Of a stretch of 64,000 nucleotides of DNA, positions 1 to 8,850 are shown piece after piece. The DNA is taken from contig NZ_OCMY01000001.1 in NCBI RefSeq assembly GCF_900215435.1, positions 248,001 through 312,000 on the forward strand. The letters run 5' to 3'. Both the position numbers and the translations under genes were made by a program. Origin of the DNA: Candidatus Pantoea floridensis. Lineage in GTDB: Bacteria; Pseudomonadota; Gammaproteobacteria; Enterobacterales; Enterobacteriaceae. The stretch's first letter is position 1, and every line of letters begins with the position of its first letter. Below the pieces are notes generated by a model. It was not told where the DNA came from. It searched no databases and worked only from the letters and a program-made list of their open reading frames with translations.

Positions 1-103
1 CGTATTGCGGACCACGGTCGAAGACATCCATGCTGGCGACTGCGGCAACACCTAACGCTGCTGCTACGCCGATACCGATACCCGCTAACATTGATTTATT
101 CAC
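1..103 (-). CDS. ycfJ: YcfJ, glycine-zipper envelope protein (N-terminus only)
   Basis: Only the first 34 codons are inside the window; the gene runs off the left edge. The visible peptide begins NKSMLAGIGIGVAAALGV, a hydrophobic Gly/Ala-rich helix that matches the N-terminus of E. coli YcfJ almost residue for residue. I chose a GTG start at 103 because an AGGAGG Shine-Dalgarno sits 8 bases upstream and the E. coli protein begins at the same point; a Met codon lies four codons further in. YcfJ is a glycine-zipper 2TM family protein of poorly defined envelope role. It follows ndh on the same strand, as in E. coli. Confidence 0.85.
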   Translation of the reverse strand, partial: MNKSMLAGIGIGVAAALGVAAVASMDVFDRGPQY

Positions 104-372
104 AGGAATGTCCTCCTGAAGATTGTTACCGCGCATTCCCGCCGCTACGAAATCCTGAGTAGCCGAGGCAAAACCGGCGTGCGCGCCGCGCCGTGTTGTT
201 GGTAATAAGTTTTACAGATGGCCCGTAATTGCAACATCAGATTAATGGAGGAAACGCAGCGGAAACCCATCAGGGCCAGCTTTTAGGAGAGTTCTGAGAG
301 CGGATGAAATAACGCCGTAACCTTAAGCTGAAAGCACCTTTTCAGCGGGTCACGGCGGGGCAAGGCGCTTCA

Positions 373-389
373 GGCGGCGTTGCGCCGCC
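373..389 (-). terminator. Hairpin downstream of ndh
   Basis: GGCGGCG-TTG-CGCCGCC forms a perfect 7-bp GC stem just past the ndh stop. A second hairpin, GCTGAAA with TTTCAGC, lies at 328-347. Neither is followed by a clear T-run on the minus strand, so this is a stem-loop that may protect the 3' end or terminate weakly. The remaining ycfJ-ndh gap holds nothing else I can name. Confidence 0.4.
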
Positions 390-397
390 CGAAATCA

Positions 398-1702
398 TCA
401 GTGCAGCTTGAGGCGCGGACGCAGGACACGGTTCAGGCTGCCCACCAGCATCATCAAGCCGGTTTTGAAATATCCGTGGAGCGCAATCTGGTGCATACGA
501 TACAGAGAAATGTAGACAAAACGCGCAATGCGCCCTTCCACCATCATCGAACCGCGCATCAGGTTGCCCATCAAACTGCCCACCGTGCTGAAGCGCGACA
601 GGGATACCAGCGAACCATGATCTTTATAAACATAGGCTTTCAGCGGCTTGCCTTTACGCTGCGCGAGGATATTCTCCAGCGCGCGGGAAGCCATCTGGTG
701 CGCTGACTGCGCGCGCGGCGGCACAAACCCGCCTCCCGGCAGCGCACAGGACGCACAATCACCGATGGCGTAAATGTCATCATCCAGCGTGGTTTGCAGC
801 GTCTCTTTCACCACCAGCTGATTGATGCGGTTGGTTTCCAGCCCGCCAATCTCCTTCAGGAAATCGGGGGCTTTAATACCAGCCGCCCACACCATCAGAT
901 CGGCATCAATGAATTCGCCACCTTTCGTGTTCAACCCTTTTTCCGTTGCGCTGGTGACCATGGTTTGCGTCAATACGCGCACGCCGAGTTTAGTCAGCTC
1001 CTGATGCGCCGCGGCAGAAATACGCGGTGGCAGCGCCGGCAGAATACGTTCACCGGCTTCCACCAGTGTGACATTCAGCGAAGAGCTGTCCAGGCCTTTA
1101 TAGCCGTAGCTGTGCAGCTGTTTCACCGCATTATACAGTTCAGCAGAGAGTTCCACGCCGGTAGCGCCGCCGCCGACAATGGCGATGTTCACTTTTTCCA
1201 GGCTACCTTCGCTAGCTGAAAAGCGCAGGAATAAATTGAGCATTTCGTTATGGAAACGACGCGCCTGATGCGGGTTATCAAGGAAGATGCAGTGATCTTT
1301 TACGCCCGGCGTGCCGAAGTCATTTGAGGTGCTGCCCAGTGCGATAACCAGGCGATCGTAGGCCAGCTCACGCTGCGGCACTAACAGTGCGCCTTCCGCA
1401 TCACGAATCTCGGCCAGCTCAAGGGTTTTGTTTTCACGATTGATTTGCGTCAGCGATCCCAGCTGGAACTGGAAGCCGTGATTGCGCGCGTGCGCCAGAT
1501 AGCTCAGCGCATCAATGCCTTCATCCATCGAACCGGTCGCCACTTCATGCAGCAGCGGCTTCCACAGATGACTGTGGTTACGATCGACCAAAATAATCTC
1601 GGCTTTCTTGTTACGTCCTAGCTTGTGGCCGAGCTGCGTTGCCAGCTCTAAGCCGCCAGCACCACCGCCGATGATAACGATTTTTTCCATAGATATAGTC
1701 AA
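398..1702 (-). CDS. ndh: NADH dehydrogenase type II (Ndh)
   Basis: Non-proton-pumping NADH:ubiquinone oxidoreductase, a monotopic flavoprotein on the inner face of the cytoplasmic membrane. Two dinucleotide-binding motifs are visible: GGGAGG near residue 12 for FAD and VGGGATG near residue 176 for NADH. The C-terminus, [13 protein letters not shown] and following, is the amphipathic membrane-binding part. The protein is near-colinear with E. coli Ndh along its length. I chose a TTG start at 1702: AGGGGG lies 6 bases upstream, it gives exactly 434 residues as in E. coli, and from memory E. coli ndh also starts at UUG. Upstream in-frame ATG (1717) and downstream ATG (1690) are alternatives. A perfect FNR box lies upstream. 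Confidence 0.97.
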   Translation of the reverse strand: MTISMEKIVIIGGGAGGLELATQLGHKLGRNKKAEIILVDRNHSHLWKPLLHEVATGSMDEGIDALSYLAHARNHGFQFQLGSLTQINRENKTLELAEIRDAEGALLVPQRELAYDRLVIALGSTSNDFGTPGVKDHCIFLDNPHQARRFHNEMLNLFLRFSASEGSLEKVNIAIVGGGATGVELSAELYNAVKQLHSYGYKGLDSSSLNVTLVEAGERILPALPPRISAAAHQELTKLGVRVLTQTMVTSATEKGLNTKGGEFIDADLMVWAAGIKAPDFLKEIGGLETNRINQLVVKETLQTTLDDDIYAIGDCASCALPGGGFVPPRAQSAHQMASRALENILAQRKGKPLKAYVYKDHGSLVSLSRFSTVGSLMGNLMRGSMMVEGRIARFVYISLYRMHQIALHGYFKTGLMMLVGSLNRVLRPRLKLH

Positions 1703-1836
1703 CAAAGACCCCCTCAAAGTTGTAAACCAATAGTTAATTAATGGTTAATAAAAACCTTAATAAACATAGGGTTGGCGAAGTTAAATCGCGAGCTAGGGGC
1801 AGAATATCACGGCGTCGAAGACATAACATAAGAAAA

Positions 1837-1850
1837 TTGATGTGGATCAA
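1837..1850. promoter_or_regulatory. FNR box upstream of ndh
   Basis: TTGATGTGGATCAA fits the FNR consensus TTGAT-N4-ATCAA with no mismatch. It lies 135 bases upstream of the chosen ndh start. E. coli ndh is known to be repressed by FNR under anaerobiosis, so the same logic is inferred here. I did not find a convincing second FNR site in the gap. Confidence 0.85.
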
Positions 1851-1914
1851 TCTTTCAACTGCATTATCAGAATGTTACACATTCTTTGCGCCGCATCACA
1901 CGGCGCACAGGGGT

Positions 1915-2457
1915 TCAGGCGAGGAGTTTGAAGGCTTTAATCCGTTGTAAATGCGGCGCAATATTTTTGAATTTATGGCTGGCTTCGTCATCCCAGATAA
2001 TTTCATAGAACGGCTGCAAGTGCGCCGCACTGCGCTGATTGTCCAACGCTTCATCATGGCGCGACAAGATAGTCAGGCACTTTTCACGGTTCTTTTCACG
2101 AAAATCGCTGACGCATTTGGTGGCAATATCGAGATACTCTTCCGGGCGGTCGATTTTTCCCTCCATGTTTTCGAAAGGAAACAGATTGGGATTAAAAATC
2201 GCCTGCCGCATGCCGCAAAGAAAACCAATGCGTTCGGCCCAGTAGCCACCCAGGCCCACTCCGCAAATCAGCGGATGCGCATCGTCGCCCTGCTGCAACA
2301 GCTTGTCGCACTCTTTCAACAGAAACTGCATGTCGTGTTTGGGATGGCGGGTGCTATAGCTGACTAATCTGACGTCCGGGTCAATAAACTGCAGCTGCAG
2401 CACCTTTTCATGGTTGCCCGGACTGTTGGAATCAAAACCGTGCAGATAGATGATCAT
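1915..2457 (-). CDS. ycfP: YcfP, alpha/beta-hydrolase-fold protein (UPF0227)
   Basis: At 180 residues this equals E. coli YcfP in length and most of its sequence. It opens with [11 protein letters not shown], typical of an alpha/beta-hydrolase beta strand plus oxyanion loop. The place of the nucleophile elbow reads GVGLGG, so the usual catalytic Ser is absent; this is also the case in the E. coli protein. Its biochemical role is not established. It is the last gene of the hinT-ycfL-lpoB-thiK-nagZ-ycfP run, 39 bases after nagZ. Confidence 0.93.
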   Translation of the reverse strand: MIIYLHGFDSNSPGNHEKVLQLQFIDPDVRLVSYSTRHPKHDMQFLLKECDKLLQQGDDAHPLICGVGLGGYWAERIGFLCGMRQAIFNPNLFPFENMEGKIDRPEEYLDIATKCVSDFREKNREKCLTILSRHDEALDNQRSAAHLQPFYEIIWDDEASHKFKNIAPHLQRIKAFKLLA

Positions 2458-2496
2458 GATAATCCTCAGCGTGGAATGAAATCCGGGCAGCGGCGC

Positions 2497-3540
2497 TTAT
2501 CTGCCCGAAGCTTTGTGCGCCAGCCAGCGCTCTTGCAACGCGCTCAGCTGACGCTGATTTTGCCGCCAGCGCTCGCTTGCCAAAAGGCTTTGACGGGTAA
2601 AACGACCCTGATGGTACAACTGCGCTACCCGCTCTGCCCCGATCGGCGTCAAGTTATCCAGCACGCTTACCGCGCCCGCGCGCTGATTGCACACCAGGAT
2701 CATATCGCAACCGGCATTCAGCGACTGCTGCGCGCGCTCGGCGTAGCTGCCCATGACGGCGGCGCCTTCCATTGACAAATCGTCGGAGAAAATCACGCCG
2801 TTGAAGCTGAGTTCTTTACGCAGCACGCTTTTCAACCAGTATGGCGAACCGCTGGCAGGAAGCGGATCCACCTCAGTATAGATAACGTGCGCCGGCATCA
2901 CCGCATCGAGGAGCTGCTCGTCAATCAACTGCTTAAAGATGGCCATATCATGCTGACGCAGCGTGGCGGCATCGCGGTTATCGCGCGGCGTCTCTTTGTG
3001 CGAGTCGGCGCTGACCGCGCCGTGACCGGGGAAGTGTTTGCCGGTGGTTTTCATGCCGGCTTCATGCATGCCGTTGATAAAGCGACGCGCCACCTGCAGC
3101 GCGATAGTAGGATCTTCATGGAATGAACGATCGCCAATTGCCGCGCTGATGTGACCAATATCCAGCACCGGCGCGAAGCTGATGTCAATGTCCATGGCGA
3201 TCATCTCCGCCGACATTTGCCAGCCTGCCTGTTGTGCCAGTTCACCTGCGCTATGGAGATCGTTCAGCGCAGCGAAAGATTGCATCGCCGGTAACTGAGT
3301 AAAGCCGTCGCGGAAACGCTGCACGCGGCCGCCTTCCTGATCCACGGCCACCACCAAACGATTACGCGAAGCGGCGCGAATCTGCCGCACCAGCTCTGCC
3401 AGTTGGTCAACATCGTGGAAGTTACGGGCAAACAGGATTAGCCCGCCTACCAGCGGATGCTGCAGAATCTCACGTTCCTCGGCATCAAGCTCATAGCTCT
3501 CAACGTCGAGCATCAGCGGTCCAGGCGTGTTTATGGTCAT
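2497..3540 (-). CDS. nagZ: beta-N-acetylglucosaminidase NagZ (GH3)
   Basis: Cytoplasmic GH3 enzyme of peptidoglycan recycling that removes GlcNAc from anhydro-muropeptides; in relatives its product controls AmpC beta-lactamase induction. The signature KHFPGHG is at residues 168-174, the catalytic His loop DSH at 179-181, and the nucleophile Asp in FSDDLSM near 253. At 347 residues it is slightly longer than the 341 of E. coli; the extra residues are at the N-terminus. It lies 15 bases after thiK in the same operon, next to the PBP1b activator gene lpoB, so cell-wall synthesis and recycling genes are co-transcribed. Confidence 0.96.
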   Translation of the reverse strand: MTINTPGPLMLDVESYELDAEEREILQHPLVGGLILFARNFHDVDQLAELVRQIRAASRNRLVVAVDQEGGRVQRFRDGFTQLPAMQSFAALNDLHSAGELAQQAGWQMSAEMIAMDIDISFAPVLDIGHISAAIGDRSFHEDPTIALQVARRFINGMHEAGMKTTGKHFPGHGAVSADSHKETPRDNRDAATLRQHDMAIFKQLIDEQLLDAVMPAHVIYTEVDPLPASGSPYWLKSVLRKELSFNGVIFSDDLSMEGAAVMGSYAERAQQSLNAGCDMILVCNQRAGAVSVLDNLTPIGAERVAQLYHQGRFTRQSLLASERWRQNQRQLSALQERWLAHKASGR

Positions 3541-3555
3541 GATTAAAATCCCAGG

Positions 3556-4371
3556 TTAAAGGTCGTGCCAGCTGGCCTGCGCCAGCTGTTGTAAGGTGTC
3601 GTCGTGACTCTGCTCGGCTCGCAGCTGATACCAACTCGCCATGAGCAGCTGCAGCCATGGCTGCCAGCGCTGCATCTGTCGGGCCAGCGTTTGTTCATCA
3701 AGATGGGCGCGCTCGGCGTAACCGCTCACCCAGGCCGATCGCGTGTCTCCATCTACCGCACATACCGCTGCCAGTTCCAGCGCCACGTCGCCGTCAGCGG
3801 CATATTCCCAGTCGATCAAACGTAAGCCATCAGGTGTAGCGACAAGATTACCGGCATGTACATCCATATGCAGCGGCGCCAGCCGCAACGGCTGCGGCTC
3901 GCCCTGCTGTAACAAACGTTGCAGACGCCGCTGCCAGCGCCAGTGCCGCTGCTGGCAAAGCTGCCAGTAACGCTGCAGCAGCGGTGTCAGGCGCAAACGA
4001 TAGCCGGTGAGCGGCTGTTGATGCAAACGATGCAGCAGCGCTAGCACGGCTGCACGCTGCTGATTGAATTGTGAAGATGTCAGCACTTCTCCCGGCAACC
4101 AGCTTTGCAGCAGCCACGGAGCGCGCCACGCAAGCGGCTGCGGTCCCAGCTGCGCGTGCCGCAGTTGCCGCAGCACGCGATATTCGCGCTGGCGGTCAAC
4201 AAACGGAATCGGCTGCGGCGGCGCACGACGCGCCAGCACATCGCCCTGCTGGGTTTGCACGTGCATGCTTTGCCCACTGAGCCCCGGCAGCGCGAAAAAA
4301 TGACCGGCAGCTTGCGCCGTCGGCCATTGTTGCTGAATCATTTTTTGCAGCTGAGGATCAGGGTTGAGCAA
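3556..4371 (-). CDS. thiK: Thiamine kinase ThiK
   Basis: Predicted to phosphorylate thiamine to thiamine monophosphate in salvage. It has an APH/choline-kinase-like fold: the catalytic loop reads HMDVHAGNL at residues 168-176 and the metal-binding segment DWEYAADGD at 187-195. Length 271 compares with 274 in E. coli. It is rich in Gln, Leu and Arg and diverges more than its neighbours, so the name rests on these motifs plus position. The start overlaps the 3' end of lpoB by 14 bases, which implies translational coupling. Confidence 0.88.
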   Translation of the reverse strand: MLNPDPQLQKMIQQQWPTAQAAGHFFALPGLSGQSMHVQTQQGDVLARRAPPQPIPFVDRQREYRVLRQLRHAQLGPQPLAWRAPWLLQSWLPGEVLTSSQFNQQRAAVLALLHRLHQQPLTGYRLRLTPLLQRYWQLCQQRHWRWQRRLQRLLQQGEPQPLRLAPLHMDVHAGNLVATPDGLRLIDWEYAADGDVALELAAVCAVDGDTRSAWVSGYAERAHLDEQTLARQMQRWQPWLQLLMASWYQLRAEQSHDDTLQQLAQASWHDL

Positions 4372-4954
4372 CGCCGTTTCCTGACCAGATAATTTCGCCG
4401 GTTTGCACCAGCATCAGCTGCATTTGCAGGGTAGGTGCTTTCACATCGCCTTGCGCATTGCTGTACAACACATACTGCGCATTCACGTTGCGTGCCAGAC
4501 CAATCGCTTTACTGCGCGAGTTAAGGCTGTCATCCGCCGATAAACCCAGCGTCTGTTTGGCCTGCGCCAGCTGCTCCGGCGTGATCAGCGTGAATTTACC
4601 GTTGTTAGCCAGCGCATTCTGAATGGCATCGGTGGCTTTATCCGTTTGTAGCGAACCATTGGTACTGTTCTTGATGCGATCCACCAGCAGCACGCTGCCA
4701 GGGTTCACCCCTGATGATTGCACCATGTTGCCAACCAGCGGCTGTACGCTGGCATCCCAGTTAATGGTTTTTAGCTTCGGCGGCTGCGGCACGGTTTGCG
4801 GCGGCGGCACCGGCTGCGTTGGCGGTTCTACCGGCTGAGTGGGTGTGGTCGGCTGTGTCGGTTCAACCGGTGCCGGAGTCTGTTGTTGCACCACGCAACC
4901 GGTAAGCATTAGCGCAAATAGCAATGCGCCCGAACGTTTTACACTGCGAATCAC
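4358..4954 (-). CDS. lpoB: Penicillin-binding protein activator LpoB (lipoprotein)
   Basis: Outer-membrane lipoprotein that reaches through peptidoglycan to activate PBP1b. A signal peptide ends in the lipobox LTGC with Cys20. It is followed by a Pro/Gln/Thr-rich linker at about residues 25-60 and then the folded C-terminal domain. Length is 198 against 213 in E. coli; the difference lies mostly in the flexible linker. It starts 10 bases after the ycfL stop and overlaps thiK. Confidence 0.93.
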   Translation of the reverse strand: MIRSVKRSGALLFALMLTGCVVQQQTPAPVEPTQPTTPTQPVEPPTQPVPPPQTVPQPPKLKTINWDASVQPLVGNMVQSSGVNPGSVLLVDRIKNSTNGSLQTDKATDAIQNALANNGKFTLITPEQLAQAKQTLGLSADDSLNSRSKAIGLARNVNAQYVLYSNAQGDVKAPTLQMQLMLVQTGEIIWSGNGVAQP

Positions 4955-4964
4955 AGCTTACTCC

Positions 4965-5330
4965 TTAAAGATAAAGATAGAGACGCACCTTGCTGGCGGT
5001 CGGATTGCCCATTTGTGAGGCCACTTCCACGCTACCATGCGCCGGTACAATAAGTGTCTGAGCCGGCTCTTCTGGCGTGATTTCCAATCCTTTGTCGTCA
5101 TACCAATAGAAACGATAGTGCACTTTTACCGGCGTTTCACGCAGGTTTTGCAGCACGCTCAAGGCACGCTGCTGGCCATCCTGCTCTGTCAGCTTAGGGG
5201 AGTCAGTAATGATGCCTGCTGACAGCACCGCCGATTCCATAACCAGCGACTGCGAAGTATTAATCATCGGCTTATCACTGCTGCAAGCTGCAAGAGTTAG
5301 CAACAGTAAGCCACTCAGCCATTGACGCAT
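4965..5330 (-). CDS. ycfL: YcfL family lipoprotein (DUF1425)
   Basis: A 121-residue protein with a lipoprotein signal ending LAAC (Cys16) and a beta-rich body with the family segment YRFYWYDDKGLEI. Family members are envelope lipoproteins without a proven role. It sits between hinT and lpoB as in E. coli, 17 bases after hinT, which supports the name. Confidence 0.9.
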   Translation of the reverse strand: MRQWLSGLLLLTLAACSSDKPMINTSQSLVMESAVLSAGIITDSPKLTEQDGQQRALSVLQNLRETPVKVHYRFYWYDDKGLEITPEEPAQTLIVPAHGSVEVASQMGNPTASKVRLYLYL

Positions 5331-5347
5331 AACCGGGTCCGCCTGAG

Positions 5348-5698
5348 TTAGCTAGCCAACATCGGGCCCAGCGGCTGACCGCCGACCAGGTGCATATGGA
5401 TATGATAAACCTCCTGCCCGCCATGACTATTGCAGTTCATGATCAGGCGATAGCCATCTTCGGCAATGCCTTCATCACGCGCGATCTTCGCGGCTACGGT
5501 GATCATGCGGCCCAGCGCCTGTTCATGAGCGGCCTGCACATCGTTGGCGGTAGGGATCAGTACGTTGGGGATGATCAGAATATGGGTGGGCGCTTTGGGC
5601 GCGATATCGCGGAAGGCGGTGACCAGTTCGTCCTGATAAACCACGTCAGCGGGAATTTCGCGACGGATGATTTTACTGAAAATGGTTTCTTCAGCCAT
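5348..5698 (-). CDS. hinT: Purine nucleoside phosphoramidase HinT (HIT family)
   Basis: Small cytoplasmic HIT hydrolase that cleaves AMP-amine phosphoramidates. The histidine triad HIHMHLV is at residues 99-105, and the family segment PTHILIIPN precedes it. Length 116 compares with 119 in E. coli. It is the first gene of a six-gene minus-strand operon whose promoter must lie in the gap shared with the divergent rhiT-like gene. Confidence 0.96.
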   Translation of the reverse strand: MAEETIFSKIIRREIPADVVYQDELVTAFRDIAPKAPTHILIIPNVLIPTANDVQAAHEQALGRMITVAAKIARDEGIAEDGYRLIMNCNSHGGQEVYHIHMHLVGGQPLGPMLAS

Positions 5699-6054
5699 GG
5701 TGCATTTCCTTAAGCCTGAGTTCAGTCAGGCAGTATGCGTGAGGAATTCCATTTCTTTCAACCTCAGGACCACATTTCTTGCATTAAATGGCTGCCTTTA
5801 CACCGCTTTTTCACTTCGCCATGCCTTGTGCTGCAACTCGCATTTCTAACACTTCATTAACTACAAAAATGAAACGCTGTTTTATAAATTAGAGATATCT
5901 CGCCATTTTCTTTGTGATTTTGCCACCACCGCGCAATACCTTGCGAAATCGCGAAGGTTTGCCGGTTTAAGTCGCTCTATTTTCAATCCAATCCGATCAC
6001 GCTGTACGGAGTGATGAGGGACGTGTTTACCGCCTATTTCAAGGAGAACCTGCC
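5699..6054. other. Divergent hinT / rhiT-like intergenic region
   Basis: This 356-base gap contains the promoters of two divergent operons and no credible gene. It is AT-rich in its middle. It holds the KdgR-like operator at 5868-5886 and a TGTGA half-site at 5913-5917 that lacks a matching second half for CRP. The only strong ribosome-binding site is AAGGAG at 6041-6046, serving the gene at 6055. Confidence 0.6.
5868..5886. promoter_or_regulatory. KdgR-like operator upstream of the rhiT-rhiN pair
   Basis: AATGAAACGCTGTTTTATA closely resembles the KdgR operator consensus of soft-rot bacteria, roughly AATGAAAC-N3-GTTTCATT, with mismatches confined to the right arm. KdgR represses pectin-catabolism genes in Dickeya, including the rhi genes, until KDG-type inducers appear. 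The site is 168 bases from the rhiT-like start. Binding is inferred; no kdgR gene is in this window. Confidence 0.55.
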
Positions 6055-7662
6055 ATGCGCTCTCGTAAGATTGGCCTGGGTCACTATCTGGCCTATGGTT
6101 CCGGGGACTTCCTCGGGGCGGGCACCACGGCGCTAACTGCCGCCTGGCTGCTCTACTTCTACACCACCTTTTGTGGGCTATCGCCGATTCAGGCGACGTT
6201 TATTTTCGCTGCCGCCCGCGTGCTGGATGCGGTGGTTAGCCCGCTGATGGGATTTTTGACCGATAACTTTGGATCGACCTGGCTTGGCAAACGCTTTGGT
6301 CGTCGCAAATTCTTTATCCTGCTCGGTATCCCGTGCGTGTTTAGCTATAGCCTGATGTGGGTCAGCGATATGAGCTTCTGGTGGTATCTGCTGACTTATC
6401 TGCTGTTCGATATGGTCTACACCATGATTCTGGTGCCATACGAAACGCTGGTGCCGGAAATGACCGATGACTTTAAGCAGAAAACCCGTTTCTCCGGCGC
6501 ACGCATTGGTCTGGCACAGCTTTCGGCGATCCTGGCAGCTTTCTTGCCGGGCGTGCTAATTGGCTGGTTTGGCAAAGAGAATCCGATCTCCTTCTTCTAC
6601 GCCAGCCTGGTGTTCTCGGTGATTTGTGCGCTAGTGCTGACGCTGGTATGGGTGTTTACCTGGGAACGCGATCCTGATGATTTCTCAGCAGAATCACGCC
6701 GGGCGGAACAGGAGAAATCACGGCTAACGTTGATGCAAAGCCTAAAACGTCTTTACACCGAGCTGGCTTCTACGCTGCGTATTCGTATTTTTCGCCAACA
6801 TCTCGGCATGTATCTCGGTGGTTACATCGCGCAGGACGTGTTTAACGCGGTATTCACCTGGTATGTGGTGTTTGTGCTGATGCAAAGTGCGCAAATTGCC
6901 TCAAACCTGATGGGCACCATGGCAGTGATGCAGTTTATTGCGGTGATGGCGATGATTCCACTCTGTATTCGGCTTGGTCCCGCGCCAGCCTATCGCATGG
7001 TGGTGGTGCTGTTTGGCCTCAGCGCCCTCTCCTATGCCGGATTGTGGTACACCGGCATGAACGACAACTTCGCGCTGCTGGTACTGATTTCCGGCCTGGC
7101 GGGTCTGGGACGCGGCGGCATCAACTATGTACCCTGGAATACCTATACCTATATTGCTGACGTCGATGAAGTGATTACCGGCCAGCGTCGCGAAGGCATT
7201 TTTGCCGGCATCATGACATTGACGCGCAAAGCGTCGCAGGCTGGCGCGGTGATGTTTGTCGGCATCGTGTTGCAGCTGGCCGGTTTCTCCTCCGGCCAGG
7301 CCACCCAGGTGCCTGCCGTCGGCCATACCATTTTGGCGATTCTCAGCGTTGGCACCCTTTGCGTGCTGGCCTGCGGCTTCATTATCTCACTGCGTTTCAA
7401 GCTCAACCTGCACACTCACACCGTGTTACGTGAAGAGACGCTGAAGATGCGTGCAGCCGGACGCGTGGTGCCTGAACGCATAACGCCACAGGCACGTGGC
7501 GTCGTCGAAATGCTGGCGGGCATGCCGTATGAAAATCTGTGGGGCAATAACAACGTCGGTTATCTCAATCGTCATAAACCCGCAGCCCCACCGCTGCCGA
7601 GCCAACCGCGATCTTTACCTACTCTACCGACCACCCTGATTAATGATAGGAATGAACCATGA
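6055..7662 (+). CDS. rhiT: RhiT-like rhamnogalacturonide transporter (GPH/MFS family)
   Basis: A 535-residue polytopic permease of the glycoside-pentoside-hexuronide:cation symporter type. Hydrophobic helices run to about residue 460, with the family loop RFGRRKFFILLG near residue 80, and a hydrophilic Pro-rich tail follows. It overlaps by four bases (ATGA) a GH105-type hydrolase, the same pairing as rhiT-rhiN in Dickeya, where the transporter imports unsaturated rhamnogalacturonan oligosaccharides. Substrate is inferred from that pairing and the KdgR-like box. A clear AAGGAG lies 8 bases before the ATG. E. coli has fhuE here, so this is accessory DNA at a variable site. Other GPH oligosaccharide substrates are possible. 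Confidence 0.75.
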   Translation: MRSRKIGLGHYLAYGSGDFLGAGTTALTAAWLLYFYTTFCGLSPIQATFIFAAARVLDAVVSPLMGFLTDNFGSTWLGKRFGRRKFFILLGIPCVFSYSLMWVSDMSFWWYLLTYLLFDMVYTMILVPYETLVPEMTDDFKQKTRFSGARIGLAQLSAILAAFLPGVLIGWFGKENPISFFYASLVFSVICALVLTLVWVFTWERDPDDFSAESRRAEQEKSRLTLMQSLKRLYTELASTLRIRIFRQHLGMYLGGYIAQDVFNAVFTWYVVFVLMQSAQIASNLMGTMAVMQFIAVMAMIPLCIRLGPAPAYRMVVVLFGLSALSYAGLWYTGMNDNFALLVLISGLAGLGRGGINYVPWNTYTYIADVDEVITGQRREGIFAGIMTLTRKASQAGAVMFVGIVLQLAGFSSGQATQVPAVGHTILAILSVGTLCVLACGFIISLRFKLNLHTHTVLREETLKMRAAGRVVPERITPQARGVVEMLAGMPYENLWGNNNVGYLNRHKPAAPPLPSQPRSLPTLPTTLINDRNEP

Positions 7663-8798
7663 CTGTATTTCCTGTAAAGCACAGCGTGCTGCTGCGTCAG
7701 CCTGAATATCTCCTACCTCGAACCGAACTGGTGCAGTTGATTCAACAACTCACGCAGAATCTGGTGAACATTACCGATCACAGCGGGGAATTTTTGCTGC
7801 GCCTCGACGATGGGCGCGTGATCGATACCAAAGGTTGGGCCGGTTGGGAGTGGACGCACGGCATCGGTCTGTACGGCATGCTGCACTATTATCAGCAGAC
7901 CGGCGATCGGGCGACGTTAAACATCATTGATGATTGGTTCACTACGCGGCTCGCGGAAGGCACGCCGACGAAGAACGTCAATACCGTTTGTCCGTTCCTG
8001 ACGCTCGCCTATCGCTACGAAGAAACACGCAATGCGGCCTGGCGCCCGGTGCTTGAGCGCTGGGCTGAATGGGTGATGTATGAGGTGCCGCGTACTGAAC
8101 AAGGCGGGTTACAGCACATCGTCTATAACAACGAGAATACCCAGCAGCTATGGGACGATACGCTGATGATGAGCGTGATGGCGCTGGCGAAAATTGGTCA
8201 GCTGCTCGATCGCCCAGAGTTTGTGGAAGAAGCCAGCTATCAGTTCCTGGTTCATAGCCAATATTTGATGGATCGCCAAACCGGCCTGTGGTTCCACGGC
8301 TGGACGTTTGAGGGGCGACATAATTTTGCCAACGCGCGTTGGGCGCGCGGTAACAGCTGGGTCACCATCGTCATTCCGGACTTCCTCGAGATGATGAACT
8401 GGCCGCAACAGCACGCCACACGCCGCTTCCTGCAACAGGTGCTGGAGAGCCAGGTCAAGGCATTAAGTGCCTGTCAACACAGCAGCGGCCTGTGGCATAC
8501 CTTGCTCGACGATCCCAATAGCTATCCGGAAGCCTCCGCCTCCGCCGGTTTCGCCTATGGCATTCTCAAAGCTGTGCGTAAACGTTATCTCTCGCCGGAG
8601 TATTTACCGCTGGCGGAGAAAGCGTTGTGCGGCGTTATTGGCAATATTGATCAGGATGGGGAGTTAAAACAGGTGTCGTTCGGCACGGCGATGGGCAGCG
8701 ATCTGGAGTATTACCGCCAGATACCACTCACTTCAATGCCATACGGTCAGGCAATGGCGCTGCTGTGTTTGACGGAATATTTGCGGGTCTACCTGTAA
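7659..8798 (+). CDS. rhiN: Unsaturated rhamnogalacturonyl hydrolase, GH88/GH105 (RhiN-like)
   Basis: Cytoplasmic (alpha/alpha)6-barrel enzyme expected to remove the unsaturated galacturonyl residue from rhamnogalacturonan lyase products. Visible family marks are WTHGIGLYGM near residue 65, WDDTLMMSVM at 165-174 whose Asp matches the catalytic Asp of YteR/YesR-type enzymes, and WARGNSW at 228-234. Length 379 is normal for the family, and no signal peptide is present, which fits cleavage after uptake by the preceding transporter. It is translationally coupled to that gene through ATGA and followed by a strong terminator. Confidence 0.85.
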   Translation: MTVFPVKHSVLLRQPEYLLPRTELVQLIQQLTQNLVNITDHSGEFLLRLDDGRVIDTKGWAGWEWTHGIGLYGMLHYYQQTGDRATLNIIDDWFTTRLAEGTPTKNVNTVCPFLTLAYRYEETRNAAWRPVLERWAEWVMYEVPRTEQGGLQHIVYNNENTQQLWDDTLMMSVMALAKIGQLLDRPEFVEEASYQFLVHSQYLMDRQTGLWFHGWTFEGRHNFANARWARGNSWVTIVIPDFLEMMNWPQQHATRRFLQQVLESQVKALSACQHSSGLWHTLLDDPNSYPEASASAGFAYGILKAVRKRYLSPEYLPLAEKALCGVIGNIDQDGELKQVSFGTAMGSDLEYYRQIPLTSMPYGQAMALLCLTEYLRVYL

Positions 8799-8800
8799 TA

Positions 8801-8828
8801 AAAAATGCCCTCACTAGAGGGCATTTTT
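8801..8828 (+). terminator. Terminator of the rhiT-rhiN operon
   Basis: AAAAATGCCCTC-ACTA-GAGGGCATTTTT is a perfect 12-bp stem with a 4-base loop and flanking A/T runs. It starts two bases after the rhiN stop codon. Confidence 0.9.
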
Positions 8829-8850
8829 AGGCACCGAAAGTAAAGTGCGT

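Noticed and set aside
1741..1950. 69-codon plus-strand frame in the ndh upstream region
   Set aside because: It spans the FNR box and promoter of ndh and runs into ycfP on the other strand; no ribosome-binding site.
3848..4392. Several overlapping Ala-, Arg- or Cys-rich frames within thiK
   Set aside because: All are alternate readings of the Gln/Leu/Arg-rich GC-biased thiK gene; only the frame with the HMDVHAGN motif makes sense.
5913..5928. Possible CRP site upstream of the rhiT-like gene
   Set aside because: Only the TGTGA half is good; the second half does not fit TCACA at the required spacing.
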